Source: Pseudomonas sp. DTU12.3 (GTDB lineage Bacteria; Pseudomonadota; Gammaproteobacteria; Pseudomonadales; Pseudomonadaceae). From it: 64,000 bases of DNA. Below are positions 44,478-53,335 of the stretch, one piece after another. The stretch's first letter is position 1; every line of letters starts with the position of its first letter. The stretch is from positions 5,916,501-5,980,500 of the forward strand of contig NZ_CP027218.1 in assembly GCF_004124275.1 (NCBI RefSeq). Direction: 5' to 3'. Made by a program: the position numbers and the translations under genes. Below the pieces are notes generated by a model. It searched no databases and was not told where the DNA came from. It saw only the letters and a program-made list of their open reading frames with translations.

Positions 44478-45071
44478 ATGCCCAAGGTCGGTATGCAACC
44501 CATCCGCCGCCAACAACTGATCGAAGCCACTTTGCAGGCGGTCGATCAGGTCGGAATGGGGGACGCCAGCATTGCGCTGATCGCCCGTTTGGCCGGTGTC
44601 TCGAATGGCATCATCAGTCATTACTTTCAGGACAAGAACGGCCTGATTGCCGCCACGATGCGGTATCTGATGAACGTCCTCAGCGAGAACGTCACCCTGC
44701 GCCGCCAAGCGCTGGCAGATGACAGCCCACGGGCGCATCTGCAGGTGATCATCGAAGGCAACTTCGACGCCAGCCAGGTCAATGGCCCGGCAATGAAAAC
44801 CTGGCTGGCCTTCTGGGCCACCAGCATGCACCAGCCGTCTTTGCACAGGTTGCAGCGGATCAACGATCACCGTCTGTATTCCAACCTGTGCTGCGAGTTC
44901 CGCCGTGTGTTGCCGCTCGAAGATGCGCGCACCGCAGCGCGTGGCCTGGCAGCGTTGATCGACGGCTTGTGGTTGCGCGGCGCTTTGTCGGGAGACGCTT
45001 TCGACACGGCGCAGGCGCAACAGATCGCTTACGAATACATGGATTTCCAATTGGCCAAGAAGGTGAGCTAG
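44478..45071 (+). CDS. betI: TetR-family repressor of choline genes
   Basis: 197 aa. The N-terminal TetR helix-turn-helix is ASIALIARLAGVSNGIISHYFQDKNGLI (about residues 26-53), and MPKVGMQPIRRQQLIEA is the standard BetI start. The C-terminal ligand domain is expected to respond to choline. ATG 44478 has AAGGAG nine bases upstream; the in-frame start at 44469 touches the ribosome site and is rejected. It heads betI-betB-betA and probably represses itself and betT. Confidence 0.95.
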   Translation: MPKVGMQPIRRQQLIEATLQAVDQVGMGDASIALIARLAGVSNGIISHYFQDKNGLIAATMRYLMNVLSENVTLRRQALADDSPRAHLQVIIEGNFDASQVNGPAMKTWLAFWATSMHQPSLHRLQRINDHRLYSNLCCEFRRVLPLEDARTAARGLAALIDGLWLRGALSGDAFDTAQAQQIAYEYMDFQLAKKVS

Positions 45072-45101
45072 AGCACACAGAAAACGCTCGGCCCCTGAAC
45101 G

Positions 45102-45124
45102 CCACCGCAGCCTCACCGCGGTGG
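45102..45124 (+). other. Hairpin between betI and betB
   Basis: CCACCGC (45102-45108) pairs with GCGGTGG (45118-45124) around a nine-base loop; no T-run. It could protect or weaken the downstream message, giving betB/betA a different level from betI. Confidence 0.4.
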
Positions 45125-45159
45125 TCAACGCCAACCACTAATGCACTTGCGAGGACACT

Positions 45160-46632
45160 ATGGCCCGTTTCGAACTGCAAAAACTCTACATCGATGGCGC
45201 GTACTCCGACGCTGGCAGCGATGCCACCTTCGAAGCCATCAACCCGGCGAACGGTGAAGTCCTCGCCCAAGTGCAACGTGCGACCAAGGAAGACGTCGAG
45301 CGCGCTGTGGTCGCTGCTGAAAAGGGCCAGAAAATCTGGGCCGCAATGACCGCCATGGAGCGTTCGCGCATCCTGCGTCGTGCCGTCGACATCCTGCGCG
45401 AGCGCAACGATGAACTGGCCGCGCTGGAAACCCTGGACACCGGTAAATCCTTCTCCGAAACCAAGTACGTCGACATCGTTACCGGCGCTGACGTGCTGGA
45501 ATACTACGCAGGCCTGGTGCCGGCGATCGAAGGCGAGCAGATTCCACTGCGTGACACTTCTTTCGTCTACACCCGTCGCGAGCCGCTGGGCGTTGTCGCC
45601 GGTATCGGCGCGTGGAACTACCCGATCCAGATCGCGCTGTGGAAATCCGCGCCAGCCCTGGCTGCCGGTAACGCGATGATCTTCAAGCCAAGCGAAGTCA
45701 CCTCGCTGACCACTCTGAAACTGGCCGAGATCTTCACCGAAGCCGGCTTGCCAAACGGTGTGTTCAACGTACTGACCGGCAGTGGCCGTGAAGTCGGCAC
45801 CTGGTTGACCGAGCACCCGCGCATCGAAAAAATCTCCTTCACCGGCGGCACCGACACTGGCAAGAAAGTTATGGCCAGCGCTTCGGCTTCGTCGCTGAAG
45901 GACGTGACCATGGAACTGGGCGGCAAATCCCCGCTGATCATCTGCGACGACGCTGACCTCGATCGCGCTGCCGACACCGCGATGATGGCCAACTTCTACA
46001 GCTCCGGTCAGGTCTGCACCAACGGCACTCGCGTGTTCGTACCGGCGCACCTGAAAGCCGCTTTCGAAGCCAAGATCGTTGAGCGCGTTGCCCGCATCCG
46101 CGTCGGCAACCCGGAAGACGAAAACACCAACTTCGGCCCACTGGTCAGCTTCGCGCACATGGAAAGCGTGCTGGGCTACATCGCCAAGGGCAAAGAACAA
46201 GGCGCCCGCGTACTGTGCGGCGGCGACCGTCTGACCGACGGCGAATTCGCCAAAGGCGCATTCGTCGCACCGACCGTGTTCACCGATTGCACCGACGACA
46301 TGACTATCGTTCGTGAAGAAATCTTTGGCCCGGTGATGGCGATCCTCTCTTACGAAACCGAAGAAGAAGTGATCCGCCGCGCCAACGACACTGACTTCGG
46401 CCTGGCTGCCGGTATCGTCACCAAAGACCTGAACCGCGCGCACCGCGTGATTCATCAACTGGAAGCCGGTATCTGCTGGATCAACGCCTGGGGCGAATCC
46501 GACGCAAAAATGCCGGTCGGCGGTTACAAGCAGTCGGGTGTTGGCCGTGAGAATGGCATCAGCTCGCTGAACAACTTCACCCGCATCAAATCGGTACAGG
46601 TCGAGCTGGGCGATTACGTTTCGGTGTTCTAA
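45160..46632 (+). CDS. betB: Betaine aldehyde dehydrogenase
   Basis: 490 aa NAD(P)-dependent enzyme oxidising betaine aldehyde to glycine betaine. The catalytic Cys is C286 in SSGQVCTNGTRVF; the general-base Glu is in TMELGGKSP (about residue 252). The chain starts MARFELQKLYIDGAY and ends QVELGDYVSVF, both family-typical. Ribosome site GAGGACAC lies before the ATG. Second gene of the bet operon. Confidence 0.96.
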   Translation: MARFELQKLYIDGAYSDAGSDATFEAINPANGEVLAQVQRATKEDVERAVVAAEKGQKIWAAMTAMERSRILRRAVDILRERNDELAALETLDTGKSFSETKYVDIVTGADVLEYYAGLVPAIEGEQIPLRDTSFVYTRREPLGVVAGIGAWNYPIQIALWKSAPALAAGNAMIFKPSEVTSLTTLKLAEIFTEAGLPNGVFNVLTGSGREVGTWLTEHPRIEKISFTGGTDTGKKVMASASASSLKDVTMELGGKSPLIICDDADLDRAADTAMMANFYSSGQVCTNGTRVFVPAHLKAAFEAKIVERVARIRVGNPEDENTNFGPLVSFAHMESVLGYIAKGKEQGARVLCGGDRLTDGEFAKGAFVAPTVFTDCTDDMTIVREEIFGPVMAILSYETEEEVIRRANDTDFGLAAGIVTKDLNRAHRVIHQLEAGICWINAWGESDAKMPVGGYKQSGVGRENGISSLNNFTRIKSVQVELGDYVSVF

Positions 46633-46716
46633 GAACCGAGATTTGCATTGCTCGCGATTCGAGTGCGCAGCACTCGTCCAGGCCCGACCTGACCATATCT
46701 AAAGAGGGTGCATCCA

Positions 46717-48420
46717 ATGTCCCAAGAATTCGATTACATCATCATCGGTGCCGGCTCGGCCGGTAACACCCTGGCGACCCGTCTGACTGAAGACGCCGGC
46801 GTCACCGTTCTGCTGCTCGAAGCAGGCGGCCCTGACTACCGTTTCGACTTCCGCACGCAAATGCCGGCTGCACTGGCGTTCCCGCTGCAAGGTCGTCGCT
46901 ACAACTGGGCTTACGAAACCGACGCCGAGCCACACATGGACGGTCGCCGGATGGAATGCGGTCGCGGCAAAGGCCTCGGCGGTTCTTCGCTGATCAACGG
47001 CATGTGCTACATCCGCGGTAACGCGATGGACTACGACGGCTGGGCGAAACTGCCGGGTCTGGAAAACTGGTCGTACCTCGACTGCCTGCCGTACTTCCGC
47101 AAAGCCGAAACCCGTGACATCGGCCCGAACGACTACCACGGTGGCGAAGGCCCGGTCAGCGTGACCACGCCGAAGGCTGGCAACAACCCGCTGTTCCACG
47201 CCATGGTTGAAGCTGGTGTACAGGCCGGTTATCCGCGCACCGAAGACTTGAACGGTTACCAGCAGGAAGGCTTCGGCCCGATGGACCGCACCGTCACGCC
47301 GAAAGGCCGTCGTGCTTCCACCGCCCGTGGTTACCTCGACACCGCTAAAAAGCGTTCGACCCTGACCATCGTCACCCACGCCCTGACCGACAAGATTCTG
47401 TTTGAAGGCAAGCGTGCCGTTGGCGTGCGTTACCTGATCGGCGCCGCTGAAGAGCGCGTCGAAGTCAAAGCACGCAAGGAAGTCCTGCTGTGCTCCGGCG
47501 CCATCGCTTCGCCGCAGATTCTGCAGCGCTCCGGTGTCGGCCCTGCCGAACTGCTGAACTCGCTCGACATTCCGGTCGTTCACGATCTGCCGGGCGTCGG
47601 TGAAAACCTGCAGGATCACCTTGAGCTGTACCTGCAATACGCCTGCACCCAGCCAGTTTCGCTGTACCCGTCGCTGCTCTGGTACAACCAGCCGGCCATC
47701 GGTGCCGAGTGGTTGTTCAACGGCACCGGCATAGGCGCCAGCAACCAGTTCGAAGCCGGCGGTTTCATCCGTTCGCGTCCGGAATTCGAATGGCCGAACA
47801 TTCAGTACCACTTCTTGCCGGTGGCGATTAACTACAACGGCAGCAACGGTGTGAAAGAGCACGGTTTCCAGGCGCACATGGGTTCCATGCGTTCGCCGAG
47901 CCGTGGTCGCATCCAGGCCAAGTCGAAGGATCCGCGCGAGTATCCGAGCATCCTCTTCAACTACATGGCTACCGAGCAAGACTGGCAGGAATTCCGCGAC
48001 GGCATCCGCCTGACCCGTGAAATCATGCAACAGCCGGCACTGGACGCTTTCCGTGGCCGCGAAATCAGCCCGGGCATTGAAGTGCAAACCGATGAGCAAC
48101 TGGACAAGTTCATCCGCGAGCACGCCGAAACCGCGTTCCACCCGTCCTGCTCGTGCAAGATGGGCACCGACGAGATGGCTGTGGTTGATGGCGAAGGTCG
48201 CGTGCACGGCATGCAGAGTCTGCGTGTGGTCGATGCTTCGATCATGCCGATCATCACCACCGGCAACCTGAACGCGCCGACGATCATGATCGCCGAGAAA
48301 ATCGCCGACAAGATCCGTGGCCGCCAGCCGCTGCCGCGCAGCACCGCGCCGTACTACGTCGCGGGCGATGCGCCGGTCAAAGGCAAGCCGATGCGTGATA
48401 TCACCCCGGCTGCTCAGTAA
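46717..48420 (+). CDS. betA: Choline dehydrogenase
   Basis: 567 aa GMC flavoprotein oxidising choline to betaine aldehyde (and slowly on to betaine), passing electrons to the respiratory chain. FAD motif GAGSAGNTLATRL (about 11-23), GRGKGLGGSSLINGM (about 86-100), GAIASPQILQRSGVG (about 263-277) and the catalytic His in AFHPSCSCKMG (about 470-480) are present. ATG 46717 (MSQEFDYIIIG) follows AGAGGG; an in-frame GTG nine bases earlier overlaps that site. Last gene of betIBA. Confidence 0.96.
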   Translation: MSQEFDYIIIGAGSAGNTLATRLTEDAGVTVLLLEAGGPDYRFDFRTQMPAALAFPLQGRRYNWAYETDAEPHMDGRRMECGRGKGLGGSSLINGMCYIRGNAMDYDGWAKLPGLENWSYLDCLPYFRKAETRDIGPNDYHGGEGPVSVTTPKAGNNPLFHAMVEAGVQAGYPRTEDLNGYQQEGFGPMDRTVTPKGRRASTARGYLDTAKKRSTLTIVTHALTDKILFEGKRAVGVRYLIGAAEERVEVKARKEVLLCSGAIASPQILQRSGVGPAELLNSLDIPVVHDLPGVGENLQDHLELYLQYACTQPVSLYPSLLWYNQPAIGAEWLFNGTGIGASNQFEAGGFIRSRPEFEWPNIQYHFLPVAINYNGSNGVKEHGFQAHMGSMRSPSRGRIQAKSKDPREYPSILFNYMATEQDWQEFRDGIRLTREIMQQPALDAFRGREISPGIEVQTDEQLDKFIREHAETAFHPSCSCKMGTDEMAVVDGEGRVHGMQSLRVVDASIMPIITTGNLNAPTIMIAEKIADKIRGRQPLPRSTAPYYVAGDAPVKGKPMRDITPAAQ

Positions 48421-48463
48421 GACGTAATACCGAGGCGCGGCCTTCGTCGGAACGCCGCCCGGA

Positions 48464-48533
48464 GACAAGCCCGCTCCCACACTGGATCTGTGTCGTTCAC
48501 AAATCAAATGTGGGAGCGGGCTTGCTCGCGAAG
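48464..48533. repeat. Family B inverted repeat, shortened left arm
   Basis: The left arm starts at ACAAGCCCGCTCCCAC and lacks the CTTCGCG end; the right arm (GTGGGAGCGGGCTTGCTC) is complete. After betA. Confidence 0.8.
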
Positions 48534-48700
48534 GGGCCCTCACATTCAGCACAAATTCCCCCGCAGCACAGTAAATCCCCCTACACCCCCTCTTCACTTG
48601 ATCCTACCCCCACGCAGGCCTACTCTAGACCTCGCGCAACCGTTTCACCCCCTCCCCGCCGTCGCTCGACCGCTTCCCCCCCTTACAAGGAGGTTCCCGA

Positions 48701-50143
48701 ATGTTCGATTTCCACCCCCAGCTCAAGCAGCGCTTCGCTGCCTTGCGCACGGGCGCTGAGTTTTTTTCCCTGCGGTATGTACGCGAGTCCGGCCAGTACC
48801 TGTCGGTGCGCAAGAACGTCGCCGAACCGCCAAGCCTGAGCCGTGACGAAGGCGCGATGCTCACCGTTCGCGTCAACGGCGTTGAGGCCTACGCGGCGAC
48901 CAACGACCTCTCGCAACAAGGCCTGCAAGCCGCCCTTGAGCGCGCCGAACAGCAAGCCCGTCGCCTCAAGCCGCACGCCTTGCTCGATCTGCGCGATCAG
49001 CCAGTGTCCAGCGACCGCGCTGATTACTTTTCACCCAATCTCGAACAACCCTTCCCGTCGCTGAGCGAATGCTTCGAGCTGCTCGGCGCGGAATCCGCCT
49101 CGGTGCCAAAGGATAAGCGCCTGGTGAACTGGGAAGTGAGCATCGGCATCACCCACGTCGAACAGATCTACCTGAGCAGCGCCGGGGCGGAACTGCGCCA
49201 GGCCCAGCGCTTCGTCTACCCAGGCCTCGACGTCACCGCCTACGACGGTAACGACAGCCAGACCCGCAGCCTCGGCCGCGAGAACTTCGGCCAACAGGGC
49301 AGCGCCGACGTGATCAGCCGTTGCGGCCTGATCGGCGCCGGCCCGCAAGTCGCCGATCAGGCGCTGCAACTGTTGCTCGCACCGAACACCCCGCAAGGCC
49401 CGCGCGACCTGCTGTTGATGCCCGATCAGATGATGCTGCAGATCCACGAATCCATCGGCCATCCGCTGGAACTCGACCGCATCCTCGGCGATGAGCGCAA
49501 TTACGCCGGCACCAGTTTCGTCAAAGCCAGCGACTTCGGCAGCCTGCAATACGGCTCGAAACTGCTCAACGTGACCTTCGATCCGGGCATCCCCGAAGAA
49601 CTCGCCAGCTACGGCCATGACGACGACGGCACTAAAGCCAACAAACAATTCCTGATTCGCGAAGGCCTGCTGCTGCGGCCACTCGGTGGTGCACTGTCGC
49701 AGTTCCGTGCCGGGATGGACGGCGTCGCCAACAGCCGCGCCTGCGGCTGGAACCGCGCGCCGATCGACCGCATGGCCAACCTCAATATCGAACCGGGCGA
49801 CCAGCCGCTTGAGCAGTTGATCAAAGGCATCGAGCACGGCATTTTGATGAGCACCAACCGTTCGTGGTCGATTGACGATGCGCGCAATAAATTCCAGTTC
49901 GGTTGCGAATGGGGTCAGTTGATCGAAAACGGTGAACTCAAAGGCGTGGTAAAAAACCCGAACTACCGGGCGATTTCCGCGCACTTCTGGAAAAGCCTGC
50001 GCGCCGTCGGCGACGCCAACACCGTCAAGGTGCTGGGCACGCCGAACTGCGGCAAGGGCGAACCGAACCAGGTGATCCGCGTCGGCCACGCTTCGCCGGC
50101 CTGCGTATTCAGCAACGTTGATGTGTTTGGGGGAGACGCCTGA
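48701..50143 (+). CDS. TldD-like metalloprotease subunit
   Basis: 480 aa of the TldD/PmbA family. The metal motif HESIGH is in MMLQIHESIGHPLELDRIL (about residue 250). The following GTSFVKASDFGSLQYGS and FLIREGLLLRP match the family core. TldD/TldE pairs cleave unfolded peptides and mature some peptide natural products. The ribosome site AAGGAGG is strong. It couples to the next gene by TGATG (50141-50145). It is probably not the housekeeping tldD, which usually stands with other neighbours (inference). Confidence 0.87.
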   Translation: MFDFHPQLKQRFAALRTGAEFFSLRYVRESGQYLSVRKNVAEPPSLSRDEGAMLTVRVNGVEAYAATNDLSQQGLQAALERAEQQARRLKPHALLDLRDQPVSSDRADYFSPNLEQPFPSLSECFELLGAESASVPKDKRLVNWEVSIGITHVEQIYLSSAGAELRQAQRFVYPGLDVTAYDGNDSQTRSLGRENFGQQGSADVISRCGLIGAGPQVADQALQLLLAPNTPQGPRDLLLMPDQMMLQIHESIGHPLELDRILGDERNYAGTSFVKASDFGSLQYGSKLLNVTFDPGIPEELASYGHDDDGTKANKQFLIREGLLLRPLGGALSQFRAGMDGVANSRACGWNRAPIDRMANLNIEPGDQPLEQLIKGIEHGILMSTNRSWSIDDARNKFQFGCEWGQLIENGELKGVVKNPNYRAISAHFWKSLRAVGDANTVKVLGTPNCGKGEPNQVIRVGHASPACVFSNVDVFGGDA

Positions 50144-51480
50144 TGAGTATTTCGAAGAGTCAGTCCGACGCCTTCAAGGTCATGGTCAACTGGCTGCGCG
50201 ACAGCGTGCGCGAGCCAGAGCAGTTCACCCTCAGCTACGCTGCCGAGTCTTCGGCGTTCGTGCGTTTCAATCACGCCAAAGTGCGTCAGGCCGGGCAAGT
50301 GCAGCAGGCCAACATCGTTCTGAAGCTGATCAACGATGGGCGTCACGCCGACCTGCAAGTCACCTTGTCGGGTGATCAGGAAGGTGATCTGCAACGCCTC
50401 GCCGAAGGCTTGCAACAACTGCGCGAAACCCTGCCGCTGCTGCCACAGGATCCGTATTTGCTGCTCAATCACAACGGCTGGCAGAGCCAGAACGTGCAGG
50501 AACATCCACTGCCGGACACTGAACAGGTTGTCGATGAAATCTGCGCTGCTGCTGAAGGACTGGACCTGGTTGGCTTTTATGCTGCCGGCCCGATCAGCCG
50601 TGGTTTTGCCAGTTCTTCGGGGGCGTTTGGCTGGCATCAGGCCAACAGCTTCAACTTTGATTTCAGCCTGTTCCACGACAACGGCGAAGCGGTGAAAGCC
50701 AGCTACGCCGGGCATGACTGGAGCAGCGAAGGTTTCGCCAAGCGTTTCCAGCAGGCTCGCGAGCAACTGGAATTTCTCGGGCGTCCGCTGCGTACATTGG
50801 CGCCGGGGCAGTACCGCGCGTACCTGGCACCGGCGGCGCTGGAAGAAATCATGGGCATGTTGAGCTGGGGTGGTTTCTCGGCGCAGTCGATCGCCAGCAA
50901 AAGCAGCCCGCTGCAGAAGCTGTATGTCGGCGATCAGGCGTTCAGTCCGCTGGTGTCGCTGGACGAGAAAGTCAGCGAATCGCTGAGCCCGGCGTTTTCC
51001 GGTGAAGGTTATCCACGCAGCGATTTGCGCTTGATCGTCGAGGGCAAGGCTGGCGATCAACTGGTCGGCTCACGCAGTGCCGCGGAATATGGCCTGACGG
51101 CTAACGGCGCCAGCGGTGGTGAATCGCCGAGCGCGCTGAACATGGCCGCCGGTGATCTGCCGCAAGCGGAAATCCTCAAGCAGTTGGGCACCGGGTTGTA
51201 CATCAGCAATCTTTGGTACCTGAACTTCTCGGACCAACCGGCGGCGCGCATGACCGGCATGACCCGCTTCGCGACTTTCTGGGTGGAGAACGGCGAGATT
51301 CAGGCGCCGGTGAGCACCATGCGTTTTGACGACAGCGCTTACAGCCTGCTCGGTTCGCAGTTGGAAGCATTGACCGTCGAGCGTGAGTTGCTGTTGTCGG
51401 CGAGTACGTATAGCCAGCGCAATACCTCGTCGGCATTGCTGCCGGGGGCGCTGGTCAGCCGACTCACCTTGACGCTCTGA
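50143..51480 (+). CDS. TldE/PmbA-like partner protein
   Basis: 445 aa, same family but without the HExxxH metal motif, as expected for the TldE partner that forms a heterodimer with TldD. Recognisable parts are FYAAGPISRGFASSSGAFGWHQANSFNFDFSLF (about 143-175) and LYISNLWYLNFSDQPAARMTGMTRFATFWVENGEI (about 352-386). It starts on the last base of the tldD-like stop codon. No small precursor peptide gene is seen nearby. Confidence 0.86.
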   Translation: MSISKSQSDAFKVMVNWLRDSVREPEQFTLSYAAESSAFVRFNHAKVRQAGQVQQANIVLKLINDGRHADLQVTLSGDQEGDLQRLAEGLQQLRETLPLLPQDPYLLLNHNGWQSQNVQEHPLPDTEQVVDEICAAAEGLDLVGFYAAGPISRGFASSSGAFGWHQANSFNFDFSLFHDNGEAVKASYAGHDWSSEGFAKRFQQAREQLEFLGRPLRTLAPGQYRAYLAPAALEEIMGMLSWGGFSAQSIASKSSPLQKLYVGDQAFSPLVSLDEKVSESLSPAFSGEGYPRSDLRLIVEGKAGDQLVGSRSAAEYGLTANGASGGESPSALNMAAGDLPQAEILKQLGTGLYISNLWYLNFSDQPAARMTGMTRFATFWVENGEIQAPVSTMRFDDSAYSLLGSQLEALTVERELLLSASTYSQRNTSSALLPGALVSRLTLTL

Positions 51481-51484
51481 CGGC

Positions 51485-51595
51485 GATCGTTCCCACGCTC
51501 TGCGTGGGAATGCAGCCCGGGACGCTCCGCGTCCCTGCCGAAAGCGGACGCGGAGCGTCCGTTGAGGCATTCCCACGCAGAGCGTGGGAACGATC
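51485..51595. repeat. Family D inverted repeat
   Basis: GATCGTTCCCACGCTCTGCG... and its inverse at the far end, with an inner GGACGCTCCGCGTCC/GGACGCGGAGCGTCC pairing. It lies between the TldE-like gene and the MFS gene, and is the only copy of its family in the window. Confidence 0.9.
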
Positions 51596-51619
51596 ATCTA
51601 ACAGACAACAAGAGGTTCC

Positions 51620-53047
51620 ATGCCCAACCGCCCGCCTCTCGACGCCATCACCGCCCGCTGGTTGCCGTGGGTCGTGGCCATTGCGTTCTTCATGCAGTCC
51701 CTCGACGGGACCATCCTCAACACCGCGCTGCCAGCCATGGCCCGTGATCTCGCCGAAGATCCGTTGCGCATGCAGGGCGTGGTCATCTCCTACATGCTCA
51801 CCGTGGCGCTGTTGATCCCCGCCTCAGGCTGGATCGCCGACCGCTTCGGCACCAAGAAAATCTTCTTCGGCGCGATCCTGCTGTTCAGCTTCGGCTCGCT
51901 GCTCTGTGCACTGTCGAGCAGCCTGAGCATGCTGATCGGCGCGCGGGTCATTCAGGGCTTGGGCGGCGCGTTGATGTTGCCGGTCGGGCGACTGGTGGTG
52001 CTGCGCGCTTATCCGCGATCCGAACTGGTGCGGATCATGGGCTTCATCACCATCCCCGGCCTGCTCGGCCCGCTGATCGGCCCGACCATGGGCGGCTGGA
52101 TGGTTGAGTACCTGACGTGGCACTGGATTTTCCTGATCAACCTGCCGGTCGGTGTGATCGGTTGCTACGCGGTGTGGAAGTTCATTCCCGACCTGCGCGG
52201 CACCGAGCGCACTCGCTTCGATAGTTTGGGTTTCCTGCTATTCGGCGCGGCGATGATCCTCATCACCATCGCCATGGAAGGCCTCGGCGAACTGCACCTG
52301 CCGCACCTGCGCGTGATGTTGCTGCTGTTCGGCGGCATGGCCTGCCTGGCGGCGTACTGGTTGCGCGCCGGGCACATCGAAAACCCGCTGTTCGCCCCGT
52401 CGCTGTTCAAGACCCGCACCTTTGCCGTGGGTATTCTCGGCAACCTCTTCGCGCGTCTGGGCAGCGGTGCGTTGCCGTTTCTGGTGCCGCTGCTGTTGCA
52501 GGTGGCGTTGGGTTATTCACCGTCGCAAGCGGGGATGAGCATGCTGCCGCTGGCCGCAGCGGCGATGATCGCCAAGTGGGTGGCGCGGCCATTGATCGAG
52601 CGGCTTGGTTATCGCATCGTCCTCACCGGCAACACGCTGGCACTGGGGATCATGTTGGCGAGCATGGGCCTGGTCAGCGAGCAGACGCCGTATTGGTTGC
52701 TGTTGTGCCTGCTGGCGATTCTGGGGGCGATCAACTCGCTGCAATTTACGGCGATGAACACGGTGACGCTGATCGACCTGGATGATGCGAGCGCCAGTAG
52801 CGGCAATAGTTTGCTCTCGGTGGTGGCGCAGTTGTCGTTGAGCCTTGGCGTTGCCTGCGCCGGTGCGCTGCTCGGAGGGTTCACGGCGGAGGTCGGCAAC
52901 GATGGCGTCGAGACCGTGCTCGGTGCGTTCCAGCTGACCTTCGTCACCGTCGGGATCATGGCGATGCTCGCGGCGACGATCTTCTCGCAACTGTCGAAAG
53001 AAGACGGACGCCGCGCCAAACGGCCGGAAGAGCACATCGAACACTGA
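51620..53047 (+). CDS. MFS exporter of the DHA2 (EmrB/QacA) family
   Basis: 475 aa with about 13-14 membrane segments. Family signals: FMQSLDGTILNTALPAMARDL in the first helix, GWIADRFGTKKIFFGAI (motif A, about 70-86), RVIQGLGGALMLPVGRLVVLRAYP (motif B, about 111-134), and GFITIPGLLGPLIGPTMGGWMVE (motif C, about 144-166). Such carriers expel drugs or metabolites by proton antiport. Similar to MdtD-type proteins. The substrate cannot be told from sequence. A family D repeat precedes it and a family E repeat follows. Confidence 0.88.
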   Translation: MPNRPPLDAITARWLPWVVAIAFFMQSLDGTILNTALPAMARDLAEDPLRMQGVVISYMLTVALLIPASGWIADRFGTKKIFFGAILLFSFGSLLCALSSSLSMLIGARVIQGLGGALMLPVGRLVVLRAYPRSELVRIMGFITIPGLLGPLIGPTMGGWMVEYLTWHWIFLINLPVGVIGCYAVWKFIPDLRGTERTRFDSLGFLLFGAAMILITIAMEGLGELHLPHLRVMLLLFGGMACLAAYWLRAGHIENPLFAPSLFKTRTFAVGILGNLFARLGSGALPFLVPLLLQVALGYSPSQAGMSMLPLAAAAMIAKWVARPLIERLGYRIVLTGNTLALGIMLASMGLVSEQTPYWLLLCLLAILGAINSLQFTAMNTVTLIDLDDASASSGNSLLSVVAQLSLSLGVACAGALLGGFTAEVGNDGVETVLGAFQLTFVTVGIMAMLAATIFSQLSKEDGRRAKRPEEHIEH

Positions 53048-53065
53048 TTTGTGCTGAAGGGCTTT

Positions 53066-53220
53066 TGTGGCGAGGGGATTTATCCCCGTTGGGTTGCGCA
53101 GCAGCCACAAAAAGGCTGAATGCGGTCAGCCTGACAAACTGAGGTGACAGATTTGGGGGCGCTGCGCACCCCAACGGGGATAAATCCCCTCGCCACAGAT
53201 AAATCCCCTCGCCACAGGTT
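53066..53220. repeat. Family E inverted repeat with extra partial copy
   Basis: TGTGGCGAGGGGATTTATCC... (53066-53111) and its inverse (53157-53198), followed by a second short inverse arm ATAAATCCCCTCGCCACAGG (53199-53218). It lies in the 288-bp gap between the MFS gene and dbpA. Confidence 0.85.
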
Positions 53221-53335
53221 TATTTGTAGTCAGGAAAGCCTAGGCTCAAATTCATTCGCTGTTCGTCCAGAACTTTCGAAGAAAGTGGCACGGGGCTGCT
53301 ACACTGCGCGACATTTTGTTTTGCAGGCCAGTCCC

